DNA of 64,000 nucleotides from Alcaligenes parafaecalis (lineage in GTDB: Bacteria > Pseudomonadota > Gammaproteobacteria > Burkholderiales > Burkholderiaceae_B): positions 992,001-1,056,000 of the forward strand of contig NZ_JAPKNA010000001.1 in the NCBI RefSeq assembly GCF_026344135.1, written 5' to 3'. This document shows positions 1 through 8,183 of the stretch, in pieces. A program made the translations under genes and the position numbers. Positions within the stretch are counted from its first letter, which is position 1, and the number at the start of each line of letters is the position of its first letter. The notes under the pieces are model-generated. The model searched no databases, had not been told where the DNA came from, and saw only the letters and a list, made by a program, of their open reading frames with translations.

Positions 1-239
1 TTCCTGCCTTTGGCGAAATTAAATAAAGGCAGCCAGTTCTGAGCGGATATGGACGTTAATTGTTCGTAAGTAATTTTGGCGTTATATAAATAACGCATAT
101 AAGCCGCAGCATCATAACAAACACCCTTCATATATGCCGTAATATCATCCGGCCCATGAATAAGGTGATTATCTGCGTAAATAATTCTATCGGGTGCTGA
201 AAGTTTGGCGGTCTTCGTGCCTTTATCTGTCAAATTCAT
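1..239 (-). CDS. Hypothetical protein, 5' part only
   Basis: The reading frame runs from an ATG at 239 off the left edge of the window, giving 79 codons without a stop. An AAGGAT ribosome binding site lies a few bases upstream of the ATG. The N-terminus is polar and charged (MNLTDKGTKTAKLSAPD), followed by a segment GVCYDAAAYMRYLYNAK with one cysteine. I do not recognise the family. Base composition is clearly more AT-rich than the rest of the window, which suggests transfer from elsewhere. The cysteine after a glycine and valine could recall a papain-like effector fold, but too little of the protein is visible to claim this. Confidence 0.55.
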   Translation of the reverse strand, partial: MNLTDKGTKTAKLSAPDRIIYADNHLIHGPDDITAYMKGVCYDAAAYMRYLYNAKITYEQLTSISAQNWLPLFNFAKGR

Positions 240-661
240 GGCTAAATCCTTATAAACAGATGAAAAACCTCGGCACATAGTAGCAATGAATATCGTTTTA
301 AAACCTTTGAAAACCGCTATTTTGCGATTAAATTAAATAATCAAAACACAGGAGAGCACCTAATTAATAAAAAAATAAAAATAATTAAATTAATTATTAA
401 AAAACCATTAACAGACTTATTAATCACAAATTAACAAGCCATACATTCTTAACAAGCGTCCGCATAAAATCCCAAGCTCGACAACAGCCCAAACGAAAAG
501 AGCGCTGAAGCAGCTCCTGCTCCAACGCCCTACTCCATACGCTACAAATAAGGCCATACCGTCACACGGGGCGGCGGACCCGAGTATCAAGCCCTGGCTA
601 CACCAGCCCTATGCTCCTGGCTTGCATCGTCACAGTCTCGCTGACGCCAAACCCAATTTCC
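240..661. other. Intergenic region, AT-rich in its left half
   Basis: No gene can be supported here. About 240-470 is strongly AT-rich with runs such as TTAATTAATAAAAAAATAAA, and probably contains the promoter of the minus-strand gene at the left edge. About 470-661 returns to the GC content of the flanking core genes. The composition change marks a likely boundary between foreign and core DNA. I see no tRNA, inverted repeat or insertion sequence end. Confidence 0.5.
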
Positions 662-1477
662 TTACTGCAACTTGTTGATCTTGTCATTCAAGGTCGCTGC
701 CGATAGCTCCCCGGCCCGCACGTCCACCAAGCGACCTTGCTCGTCCAGAAACAGAGTCGTAGGCAAACCTCGGCTGCGCACAGCCTGGCCCAACTTCATT
801 TGCGGGTCGCGCCACATATTGCCCAGCTCCAGATTTTCCTCGTTCAGGTATTGCTGAATCACCTTCAGTTCCTCACCCTGATTGGCGAACACAATATTCA
901 CATCGGAGCGGCTGGACTGGACTTGCTTGAAAGCGGGCATTTCACGGCGGCACGGTGGGCACCAACTCGCCCACAGGTTCACAACCGTAACCTTACCCTT
1001 GTAGAGATCCAGATTGTCAGGTGCGCTGAACTGCGCCTCCATGGGGATCAAATCAATTTCTGGCAAAGGCATGGCCGTTTCCACGCCCCCTCTGCCCGTC
1101 GCCACCATGATGAGCGAAAACGCGGCCACCCCCACCGCCAAACCACCCGCCGCGGCAGGCAACACCGCCTTGTCACGCAGCACACGCCACAAGACATAGA
1201 ACCAGCCTGCTGTGACGGCCGCCGGAATCATCAGACCGCCGTCGCGCAGGTCCAGCCAGCTTAAAGGTTCACTCTGGTAAAACTCCCACTGCTGGATCAG
1301 GAAACCCAGACGGCCCACTACCACACCCAAAACAATGGCGCGCCATAGCACCGATTCAGCACGGGTTTGCTTGCGTCGATCCAGCCAGGCGGCCAGAAAC
1401 AGCCCCAGTAATGCCGCGACCATAAACGCAAACAAAGGCGTGGCAAAGGTAAAGGGACCAAGCTGTATGCTTTGCAT
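662..1477 (-). CDS. Lgt-like membrane domain fused to TlpA/ResA-type thioredoxin
   Basis: A 271-residue protein. Residues 1-130 form several membrane segments resembling prolipoprotein diacylglyceryl transferase, with the Lgt-like stretch GRLGFLIQQWEFYQ at about 55-68. Residues 150-271 are a thioredoxin domain of the TlpA/ResA family with active site WCPPC (Cys173, Cys176) and a later cis-proline region GLPTT, expected to face the periplasm and reduce disulfides. The Lgt signature GG(M/F)SFHGG reads GGLMIPAA here, so the conserved His is missing and transferase activity is unlikely; the domain probably serves as an anchor. The start at 1477 is chosen because AGGA lies nine bases upstream. A longer frame would run through the trpF terminator and into trpF. 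Confidence 0.8.
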   Translation of the reverse strand: MQSIQLGPFTFATPLFAFMVAALLGLFLAAWLDRRKQTRAESVLWRAIVLGVVVGRLGFLIQQWEFYQSEPLSWLDLRDGGLMIPAAVTAGWFYVLWRVLRDKAVLPAAAGGLAVGVAAFSLIMVATGRGGVETAMPLPEIDLIPMEAQFSAPDNLDLYKGKVTVVNLWASWCPPCRREMPAFKQVQSSRSDVNIVFANQGEELKVIQQYLNEENLELGNMWRDPQMKLGQAVRSRGLPTTLFLDEQGRLVDVRAGELSAATLNDKINKLQ

Positions 1478-1499
1478 AAACATAAATCCTGACAAGACC

Positions 1500-1529
1500 A
1501 AATAAAAAGAAACCCGCCAAAAGCGGGTC
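1500..1529 (-). terminator. Rho-independent terminator after trpF
   Basis: The perfect 6-bp stem ACCCGC/GCGGGT (1513-1518 and 1524-1529, loop of five) is followed on the minus strand by TTCTTTTTATTTT. It lies 40 bases beyond the trpF stop and just upstream of the thioredoxin start, separating the two transcripts. Confidence 0.85.
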
Positions 1530-1569
1530 GGGCCAATACCAACAGACAGCTTGAATGCTGAAAGATTCC

Positions 1570-2238
1570 CTAGCTCAGGGAAACACTGCTCAATACCTGC
1601 ATGAATTGGCCCATTTTCGTATGGCATTTGATGCCAGGTTCCAGCTCTACACCACTGCTGACATCAATCGCATAAGGTCGGTGCAAAGCGACCCGCTCCG
1701 CCACATTGTCGATACGCATGCCCCCAGCTAGGACCAATGGAGGCAAACCATCCTGACCTTCCAGGCGAGCTTGCAGGCCCTGGATCAATTCCGGATCAAA
1801 AGCGGTACCCGTACCGCCATAGGCATCGTGATAACCATCCATCAGCCAGGCCCGTGCATCGCGGTACTTCAAACAATGCTCCAGCAAGCCTTCTACCGTA
1901 TCCAGACCGGGTGCACCCACACGAAAGGCCTTAATGTAAGGATGCGCATACTGACGGCATTCTTCAGGGCTTTCCTCCCCGTGGAACTGCAATAAATCCG
2001 GCTGCACCTGTTCCAGAATTTCCTGCACAAATTCGGGCGACGCATTCACAAACAGACTAACTGCCTGCACAAACGCGGGAACGCGAGCCCGCAGAGCCGC
2101 GGCCTGTTCGGTGCTAAGCATGCGGGCGCTTTTGGGATAGAACACAAAGCCCACCGCGTCCGCACCTAATTGCACGGCAGCATCAATATCCTGCGCTCGG
2201 GTAAAGCCACAAATCTTGACTCGGGTACGGCTGAACAT
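1570..2238 (-). CDS. trpF: Phosphoribosylanthranilate isomerase
   Basis: This enzyme converts N-(5-phosphoribosyl)anthranilate to the carboxyphenylamino-deoxyribulose phosphate in tryptophan synthesis. The 222-residue TIM barrel has the family hallmarks VKICGFTR with the catalytic Cys near residue 10, GADAVGFVFYPKSAR, and the phosphate-binding end VLAGGM. The ATG at 2238 is preferred over the GTG one codon earlier because AGGAT lies six bases before it. The usual partners trpB and trpA are not adjacent; an Lgt-thioredoxin gene follows instead. A strong terminator ends the TRAP genes only 13 bases upstream of the start, so trpF probably has a promoter within or beside that terminator, or depends on read-through. 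Confidence 0.93.
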   Translation of the reverse strand: MFSRTRVKICGFTRAQDIDAAVQLGADAVGFVFYPKSARMLSTEQAAALRARVPAFVQAVSLFVNASPEFVQEILEQVQPDLLQFHGEESPEECRQYAHPYIKAFRVGAPGLDTVEGLLEHCLKYRDARAWLMDGYHDAYGGTGTAFDPELIQGLQARLEGQDGLPPLVLAGGMRIDNVAERVALHRPYAIDVSSGVELEPGIKCHTKMGQFMQVLSSVSLS

Positions 2239-2250
2239 CACATATCCTTG

Positions 2251-2279
2251 AATAAAAAACGGGGGCTTGATGCCCCCGT
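2251..2279 (-). terminator. Rho-independent terminator after TRAP large permease
   Basis: The 8-bp stem ACGGGGGC/GCCCCCGT (2259-2266 and 2272-2279, loop TTGAT) is followed on the minus strand by TTTTTTATT. It ends the transcript of the TRAP transporter genes, just upstream of the trpF ribosome binding site. Confidence 0.9.
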
Positions 2280-2297
2280 GTGAATCATAAACCGACT

Positions 2298-3971
2298 TTA
2301 TTGGAAACTGCTGGCGGCGTCATCCGTTCCAAATCCATAGCTGTCAGAACCATAGGTCGATTCTGTGCCGAACTGGATTTGAGAATCCTCCAAGAGGACT
2401 TCGCCATGCTTGTAGTGCGTGACCAATCCGGGGAAGACCAGCACCGCCGCCACCATCAACAACTGAATGATAATGAATGGCACCGAGCCCCAGTAAATAT
2501 CCGTTGTAGCCACCCGCTTGATGCGCTCGCCCGTCACCTTGTCGGTGTAGTCCTCTTTCGGGGCTACAGAGCGCAGGAAGAACAGGGCAAAGCCAAACGG
2601 CGGGTGCATGAAGGAGGTCTGCATATTGACCGCCAGCAAGACACCGAACCAGATCAGGTCAATCCCCATCTTGTCGGCAATCGGTCCCAGCAGCGGCACA
2701 ATAATAAAGGCCAGCTCAAAGAAGTCCAGGAAGAAAGCCAGCAGGAAGGTCAGAATGCTGACGATGATCAGGAAGCCCCATTCACCGCCCGGCATGTCGA
2801 TCAGCAGGTGCTCCACCCACAGGTCGCCATTGATGCCACGGAAGCTCAAGCTGAAGACCGTCGAACCCACCAGAATGAAGACCACAAAGCAGGACAAGCG
2901 CGTGGTCGACTCCATGGCCTGACGCAGCAGCTTCCAGGACAGACGGCCACGCGACACGGCCATGATGATGGCACCAACAGCCCCCATCGCCCCACCTTCA
3001 GTTGGCGTAGCTACACCAATAAAGATCGTGCCCAGCACCAGGAAGATCAGGAACAGCGGCGGCACCATGACAAACACCACGCGCTCGGCAATCTTGGACA
3101 ACATCTTCAGCTTGAGCAGCTTGTTGATCAGTGCGATCACCCAGGCCGTCACCCCCCACAGCAAGAGCACCACCACCACGTGCTCATCCATAGGGATATT
3201 GGGGTGCGTGGCAAAGTAATGCTGCGAACCGAAGTACGCTACTGCGGTTGCCACCAGCGTCAAAACAACCAGCGAGGTCAAACCGCGACTGCCGTTTTCT
3301 TCAACGTAGACACGTGCCTCTGGCGGCAAGGCCGGTGCCGATTTAGGCTTGATGTAGGACATCACCACGATGTAAAGGATATACACCGCAGTCAACAGCA
3401 AGCCCGGCAACATCGCGCCACGGTACATATCACCGATGGAGCGACCCAGTTGGTCAGCCAGAATGATCAGCACGATAGACGGCGGAATAATCTGTGACAA
3501 GGTTCCGGAGGCCGCAATCACCCCTGTCGCCAGCCTTCGATCGTAGCCATAGCGCAGCATGATGGGCAGAGAAATCAGACCCATGGAAATAACGGAAGCC
3601 GACACCACCCCTGTCGTTGCAGCCAGCATGGCACCGACCAGCACCACCGCAATCGCCAGACCGCCACGCAAAGGGCCGAACAACTGACCAATGGTATCGA
3701 GCAAGTCCTCCGCCATCCCTGATCGCTCAAGAATAAGCCCCATCAGGGTAAAGAAGGGAACCGCCAACAAGGTGTCGTTCTCGACAATGCCAAACACGCG
3801 CTGCGGTAAAGCCTGGAACAAGGCAGGCTGCATCATGCCCAGCTCAATGGCGACCAGTCCATACAGGACGCCGATGGCGGACAGGGTAAACGTAACCGGG
3901 AAACCCAACAGCAAAAACACGATCAGGTTAATAAACATGATCGGGGCCAGATTATCAATCAGAAATTCCAT
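2298..3971 (-). CDS. TRAP transporter large permease (DctM/FcbT3 type)
   Basis: This is the large membrane subunit of a tripartite ATP-independent periplasmic transporter, which imports organic acids using ion gradients. At 557 residues it is longer than the usual 430 of DctM and matches the long FcbT3-like class (mannitol/chloroaromatic group). It has about a dozen membrane segments, with the family stretch RYGYDRRLATGVIAASGTLS near residues 190-210 and HPPFGFALFFLRS near the C-terminus. Extra membrane segments lie in the middle (about 225-310). The start is two bases after the stop of the small permease gene, so translation is probably coupled. No DctP-type binding protein gene is present in the window, so the substrate cannot be inferred. 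Confidence 0.88.
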   Translation of the reverse strand: MEFLIDNLAPIMFINLIVFLLLGFPVTFTLSAIGVLYGLVAIELGMMQPALFQALPQRVFGIVENDTLLAVPFFTLMGLILERSGMAEDLLDTIGQLFGPLRGGLAIAVVLVGAMLAATTGVVSASVISMGLISLPIMLRYGYDRRLATGVIAASGTLSQIIPPSIVLIILADQLGRSIGDMYRGAMLPGLLLTAVYILYIVVMSYIKPKSAPALPPEARVYVEENGSRGLTSLVVLTLVATAVAYFGSQHYFATHPNIPMDEHVVVVLLLWGVTAWVIALINKLLKLKMLSKIAERVVFVMVPPLFLIFLVLGTIFIGVATPTEGGAMGAVGAIIMAVSRGRLSWKLLRQAMESTTRLSCFVVFILVGSTVFSLSFRGINGDLWVEHLLIDMPGGEWGFLIIVSILTFLLAFFLDFFELAFIIVPLLGPIADKMGIDLIWFGVLLAVNMQTSFMHPPFGFALFFLRSVAPKEDYTDKVTGERIKRVATTDIYWGSVPFIIIQLLMVAAVLVFPGLVTHYKHGEVLLEDSQIQFGTESTYGSDSYGFGTDDAASSFQ

Positions 3972-3973
3972 TG

Positions 3974-4591
3974 TTACTGGCCCTTGGAAACAGAGGTTGC
4001 TACTTCATTTGCCTGGGCGATCTCGCGGATTTCCTGGGCAAGCTGTTCTTCGGCACTGAGACCACCCGAGGCCCGCAAAGGATTCGGGCAAGCGCCACGC
4101 AAAAAGCCTATGCATTTGATCAGGTGAGACACCCCCGCCAGGGCCAATAAGAAAAACCCGACAGGAATCAGTAACTTGACCGGCCAACGTATCATCCCCC
4201 CGGTATTGGAGGAGAGTTCGTTCAGCACATAGGATTGCTCAAAGAAAGGAATGGAGAGCCAGAATATAAGCAGCGTGGCTGGTAGAAGGAAAAAGATCAC
4301 GCCGATAATATCGATCCAGACCTGTACCCGGGGCGGGAATCGTTCCGCCAGGGCATCCACCCGTACGTGCTCATTGACAAAGAAGGTGTAACCCGCTGCC
4401 AACAAGAAAATTGCACCGAACAAATACCACTGCAATTCAAGCCAGTAGTTCGAGCTGACGCCAAATACTTTGCGCACGATGGCGTTAATTGCACTGACCA
4501 ACACCACGATCAGGGTTAGCCAGGTCACGGACTTACCAACGACCGTATTCAGACGGTCGATCAAACTAGACAATCGTAAGAAGAATTTCAT
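3974..4591 (-). CDS. TRAP transporter small permease (DctQ/FcbT2 type)
   Basis: A 205-residue membrane protein with four predicted transmembrane helices and the DctQ-family pattern NAIVRKVFGVSSNYWLELQWY in the second helix region (about 40-60). It forms a complex in the inner membrane with the large permease encoded directly downstream. The hydrophilic tail (about 170-205) is Glu/Ala-rich. The 185 bases between this gene and truA probably hold the promoter of the pair. I see no regulator or binding-protein gene next to it. Confidence 0.88.
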   Translation of the reverse strand: MKFFLRLSSLIDRLNTVVGKSVTWLTLIVVLVSAINAIVRKVFGVSSNYWLELQWYLFGAIFLLAAGYTFFVNEHVRVDALAERFPPRVQVWIDIIGVIFFLLPATLLIFWLSIPFFEQSYVLNELSSNTGGMIRWPVKLLIPVGFFLLALAGVSHLIKCIGFLRGACPNPLRASGGLSAEEQLAQEIREIAQANEVATSVSKGQ

Positions 4592-4776
4592 GGCCTTGCT
4601 CAGGATATGGTCGCCCTCTGGATTCGCTTGTGGCTAATGCCCGAAGGTGGTCGGCCTTATACAGATAAGAATGTAATAAAGAAAATGGCCTCACATTTTA
4701 TACGATTGAAGCATGTGAAGCCGGTTCGGATACCGGGGATAAACCCTTTAGAAACGGGCTAAATCATCATTTTTTT

Positions 4777-5592
4777 TCAGGCCGTTTCACCAAAGCGCAA
4801 TCCGCTCAATTCATAGAGCAAATCGTAGGGATTACTGGTGGGGATACCAAACTGCTCGGGATAATCTACCCCGGCCAGATACAGGCCGCTGGCATCGAAG
4901 GTGGGAGCCGATAAACGGCGGTCCCGCTGCGCCAATAAATGCAGCACCCAGGATGGGGGCTGGCGTCCTTGCCCGATATAAATCAGCATGCCCATCAGAT
5001 TACGAATCATGTGATGCAAAAAGGCATTAGCGCTGAAACGAAACAGGAAAAAATCGCCCTGCTGTTCAATGTGAATCTGCGACATGGTGCGCACCGGACT
5101 GGCCGCCTGGCATTGCGAGGAACGAAAAGCACTGAAGTCATGCTCGCCCACCAGATGCTGGGCAGCCTCTTGCATCAGGGCCAGATCCAGGGATCGATAC
5201 ACCCAGGCCACGCGTCCCTGCAACAAGGGGGAGCGCACCCGGTGCTGGCGCAACAGGTACACGTAGTGACGGCCCTGGGCCGAGAAGCGTGCGTGGAAGT
5301 CATCCGGCACCTCTTGCGCCCATTGCACCGCAATGGAATCTGGCAACAAGGCATTGAGGCCACGCACCCAGGACTCCAGGCTGCGTTCAGCAGCCGTGTC
5401 CAGGTGAACCACTTGATTTAAGGCATGAACGCCGGTGTCAGTGCGACCGGCGCAGATCGTAGAAACAGGCTGGGCCGTAAAACGGCCCAGTGCCTGCTCC
5501 AGAACATCTTGAACGGTGTTTCCACCGGCCTGACTTTGCCAACCCAGCCAGGATGTCCCTTCATAGCAGACACCCAGTGCGATACGTCTCAT
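4777..5592 (-). CDS. truA: tRNA pseudouridine(38-40) synthase
   Basis: TruA isomerises uridines 38-40 in the anticodon stem-loop of many tRNAs. The protein has 271 residues, the usual length. The catalytic aspartate is Asp52 in the motif CAGRTDTGVHA. The second signature FRFSANAFLHHMIRNLMG follows at about 183-200. It starts 12 bases after the fimV-like stop, so both probably share one transcript from the leu-asd side, an arrangement common in Burkholderiales. Confidence 0.95.
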   Translation of the reverse strand: MRRIALGVCYEGTSWLGWQSQAGGNTVQDVLEQALGRFTAQPVSTICAGRTDTGVHALNQVVHLDTAAERSLESWVRGLNALLPDSIAVQWAQEVPDDFHARFSAQGRHYVYLLRQHRVRSPLLQGRVAWVYRSLDLALMQEAAQHLVGEHDFSAFRSSQCQAASPVRTMSQIHIEQQGDFFLFRFSANAFLHHMIRNLMGMLIYIGQGRQPPSWVLHLLAQRDRRLSAPTFDASGLYLAGVDYPEQFGIPTSNPYDLLYELSGLRFGETA

Positions 5593-5604
5593 GGTGGGCT
5601 TGCC

Positions 5605-7011
5605 TTACTGACGTACAGGAGGCTCGTCCGAAGGCGGCTCATCCAGATCCAGATTGATTTTTTCCAGTTTTTCCCGGACCATCGCTTCGCTGACAGGCGC
5701 AGGAGAATCATCGCCATTGCGGTTTTCACTATTGGCACGACGCAAGACCCAGGTCACCAGGACCACGATCAACGCCAGTACCACGGCCATCACGGCCAAC
5801 ATATGTTCTTGAATCCAGGACACGGTCTTTTTTGCCTTGTTAACTGCACCGGCCATCTTGCCCTGTTCGGACTCGGAAGGCACGGTAATCGCTCCTGCCA
5901 CGGCGGCAGAAGATGCGGCGCCCGAAGCGCCAGAATGGGTGTTGCTAGTCGCAGCGTCACTGCCCGAATCGCTCAGACCCAGCTCATTAGCCGAGTCCAG
6001 AACCAAATCCTTGGCGGCCTCGCCTTGGGACTGCAAGGCACGACCCAAAGTAGACACATTGTCTTCCAGTTGCGAGACGCGATCACCGGTCTCGCGCAAC
6101 TCGTGTTGCAACTGCTGTTTGGCATCACGGGCCTCGGCCCCTGCCGACAGCAGCAAACGATCTTGACCCTGGCCTTGAGCACCCGACTCAACAGAGCCTG
6201 TTTGTGCCACCCCTTGGGACGCATCAGCCTGGTCCTGCCCTACCTGTGCGGCGGAGCGCAAGGCCTGAGCCTGATCCACATAGAAGCGACGAGCCTGAGC
6301 ATCTTCAATCGACAACATAGTCGCCGCATCAGGCACTTGCAGTGTCTTGCCTGCTTTCAGGCGGTGCATATTCTGATCGATAAACGCATCAGGATTCTGC
6401 TTTTGTACCGCCATCATCCACTGATAGGAGCTGACACCGTCCACGGCATGGCGGCGAGCCAGCGCATGCAAGGTATCGCCCGATTTCACGCGTACTGCGC
6501 TTTGGGCCTGCACATTGGATGAAGAAGTCGAAGCCGAAACCTGTACCGATACAGGGGCCTGATGGCCTGCAGGTGCCTGGGTCGCTGCCTTCACGGCCAC
6601 CGGGGCCGGAGCCAGAACGCTGACCTGATGCAGGAACTGCCCGCTATCACTTTGAATCTGCAAGAGCACATCGGCGACCGAGCCGGAGAACATCTGCTCG
6701 GAAGACAATCGAATGCGCCGTACTTGCCCCTGCCCGTCCCGATCCATCACGGCTTTCAACGAAGCCAGATCCACCGGAGGGGTCAAGCCAGCCTGTTGCC
6801 AGGCCGACAAGGGAGCCGGTGCCACTTTCAAGGACAGGCTTTCTTCAGGGCTGATCTGTCGAATACCCACATCCAGCTTGAAAACCTGATTCGGAGCGGA
6901 CACCAAACGACTATGGCCGATTTCCAAAGCGGAAACCGGCGCGGCCGCCAGCATCCCGGCCACTAGCAGGGCCGAACCCAGCGTACGTACAGGATGCAGA
7001 CGGCCAGCCAT
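5605..7011 (-). CDS. fimV: FimV-like LysM membrane protein (short form)
   Basis: FimV/HubP proteins are polar scaffolds that bind peptidoglycan and support type IV pili and cell polarity. This 468-residue protein has a signal peptide (1-28, ending APVSA), the FimV N-terminal domain (about 30-135), a LysM domain at about 172-228 (VRVKSGDTLHALARRH), an alanine/serine-rich region with a likely coiled coil at about 285-335, one transmembrane helix at about 402-424 and a short acidic tail containing KINLDLDEPP. Pseudomonas FimV is about twice as long. The long acidic cytoplasmic region with TPR repeats is missing here. Only two bases separate it from asd upstream. Confidence 0.85.
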   Translation of the reverse strand: MAGRLHPVRTLGSALLVAGMLAAAPVSALEIGHSRLVSAPNQVFKLDVGIRQISPEESLSLKVAPAPLSAWQQAGLTPPVDLASLKAVMDRDGQGQVRRIRLSSEQMFSGSVADVLLQIQSDSGQFLHQVSVLAPAPVAVKAATQAPAGHQAPVSVQVSASTSSSNVQAQSAVRVKSGDTLHALARRHAVDGVSSYQWMMAVQKQNPDAFIDQNMHRLKAGKTLQVPDAATMLSIEDAQARRFYVDQAQALRSAAQVGQDQADASQGVAQTGSVESGAQGQGQDRLLLSAGAEARDAKQQLQHELRETGDRVSQLEDNVSTLGRALQSQGEAAKDLVLDSANELGLSDSGSDAATSNTHSGASGAASSAAVAGAITVPSESEQGKMAGAVNKAKKTVSWIQEHMLAVMAVVLALIVVLVTWVLRRANSENRNGDDSPAPVSEAMVREKLEKINLDLDEPPSDEPPVRQ

Positions 7012-7013
7012 GA

Positions 7014-8138
7014 TTAGAGCTCGCCCAAAGCGATGCGCAGCATGCGGCGCAGCGGTTCAGCCGCACCCCACAGCAACTGGTCGCCCACTGTGAAGGCGCT
7101 CAGGTACTCGGGGCCCATGTTCAGCTTGCGCAGACGGCCAACGGGGATATCCAACGTGCCGGTCACGGCAACAGGAGTCAGAGCCTGAACCGTTGCTTGA
7201 CGCTCGTTAGGAATCACTTTGGCCCACTTGGAACCTTCAGCCAGGATGTCGGTGATCTCGTCCAGCGGAACATCACGCGTCATCTTGATGGTCAAAGCCT
7301 GGCTGTGGCAGCGCATGGCACCAATACGTACGCACAAACCGTCGATAGGAATGTGCTTGTCCTGTGCACCACGGCCCAGGATCTTGTTGGTTTCCACACC
7401 AGCTTTCCACTCTTCGCGCGTCATGCCATTGCCCAGATCGGAGTCGATCCAGGGAATCAGGCTGCCGCCCAGCGGTACGCCGAAGTTTTTCTGAGGCAAG
7501 TTAGGATCACGCTGTGTCTGCAAGACACCGCGGTCGATATCCAGAATGGCCGATGCCGGGTCGTCCAGCAGGCTGGAGACGGACTGGTTGATCAGACCGA
7601 ACTGAGTCAGCAGTTCGCGCATGTGTTGTGCGCCACCGCCCGAAGCCGCCTGGTAGGTCATGCTGGTCATCCACTCAACCAGATTCTGGTTGAACAGACC
7701 GCCCAGACCCATCAGCATGCAGCTAACGGTACAGTTGCCACCGATGAACTGCTTGCCACCTTTGGCCAGTGCAGCATCAATAACAGGACGGTTGACCGGG
7801 TCCAGCACGATCACGGAGTTTTCGTCCATGCGCAGCGTGCTGGCCGCGTCAATCCACAAACCGTTCCAGCCAGCAGCACGCAGCTTGGGGTAGATCTGGC
7901 TTGTGTAATCCCCACCCTGGGCGGTCACAATAATTGGCAACTTTTTCAAAGCGTCAATATCGTGAGCATCCTGCAATGCGCCAGCACCATCAGCCCACGA
8001 AGGAGCTGCGCCGCCAGCATTGCTAGTCGAGAAAAACACCGGCTGAAAAAGGGAAAAATCGCCTTCGTCGCGCATGCGCTGCATGAGCACGGAGCCCACC
8101 ATCCCACGCCAGCCGACCAAACCTACCGCTTGAGTCAT
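7014..8138 (-). CDS. asd: Aspartate-semialdehyde dehydrogenase
   Basis: Asd reduces aspartyl phosphate to aspartate semialdehyde with NADPH, the branch point to lysine, threonine, methionine and diaminopimelate. The 374-residue protein belongs to the Gram-negative (E. coli) type: N-terminal GLVGWRGMVGSVL nucleotide-binding motif, catalytic Cys136 in GGNCTVSCML, and a substrate-binding region MRCHSQALTIKM. An AGGTGG ribosome binding site precedes the ATG. It lies 45 bases after leuB and directly before the fimV-like gene, matching the order seen in related Burkholderiales. Confidence 0.96.
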   Translation of the reverse strand: MTQAVGLVGWRGMVGSVLMQRMRDEGDFSLFQPVFFSTSNAGGAAPSWADGAGALQDAHDIDALKKLPIIVTAQGGDYTSQIYPKLRAAGWNGLWIDAASTLRMDENSVIVLDPVNRPVIDAALAKGGKQFIGGNCTVSCMLMGLGGLFNQNLVEWMTSMTYQAASGGGAQHMRELLTQFGLINQSVSSLLDDPASAILDIDRGVLQTQRDPNLPQKNFGVPLGGSLIPWIDSDLGNGMTREEWKAGVETNKILGRGAQDKHIPIDGLCVRIGAMRCHSQALTIKMTRDVPLDEITDILAEGSKWAKVIPNERQATVQALTPVAVTGTLDIPVGRLRKLNMGPEYLSAFTVGDQLLWGAAEPLRRMLRIALGEL

Positions 8139-8183
8139 GGTAATACCACCTGGATATATAAAAAAATAAAACGATAAAAGATA

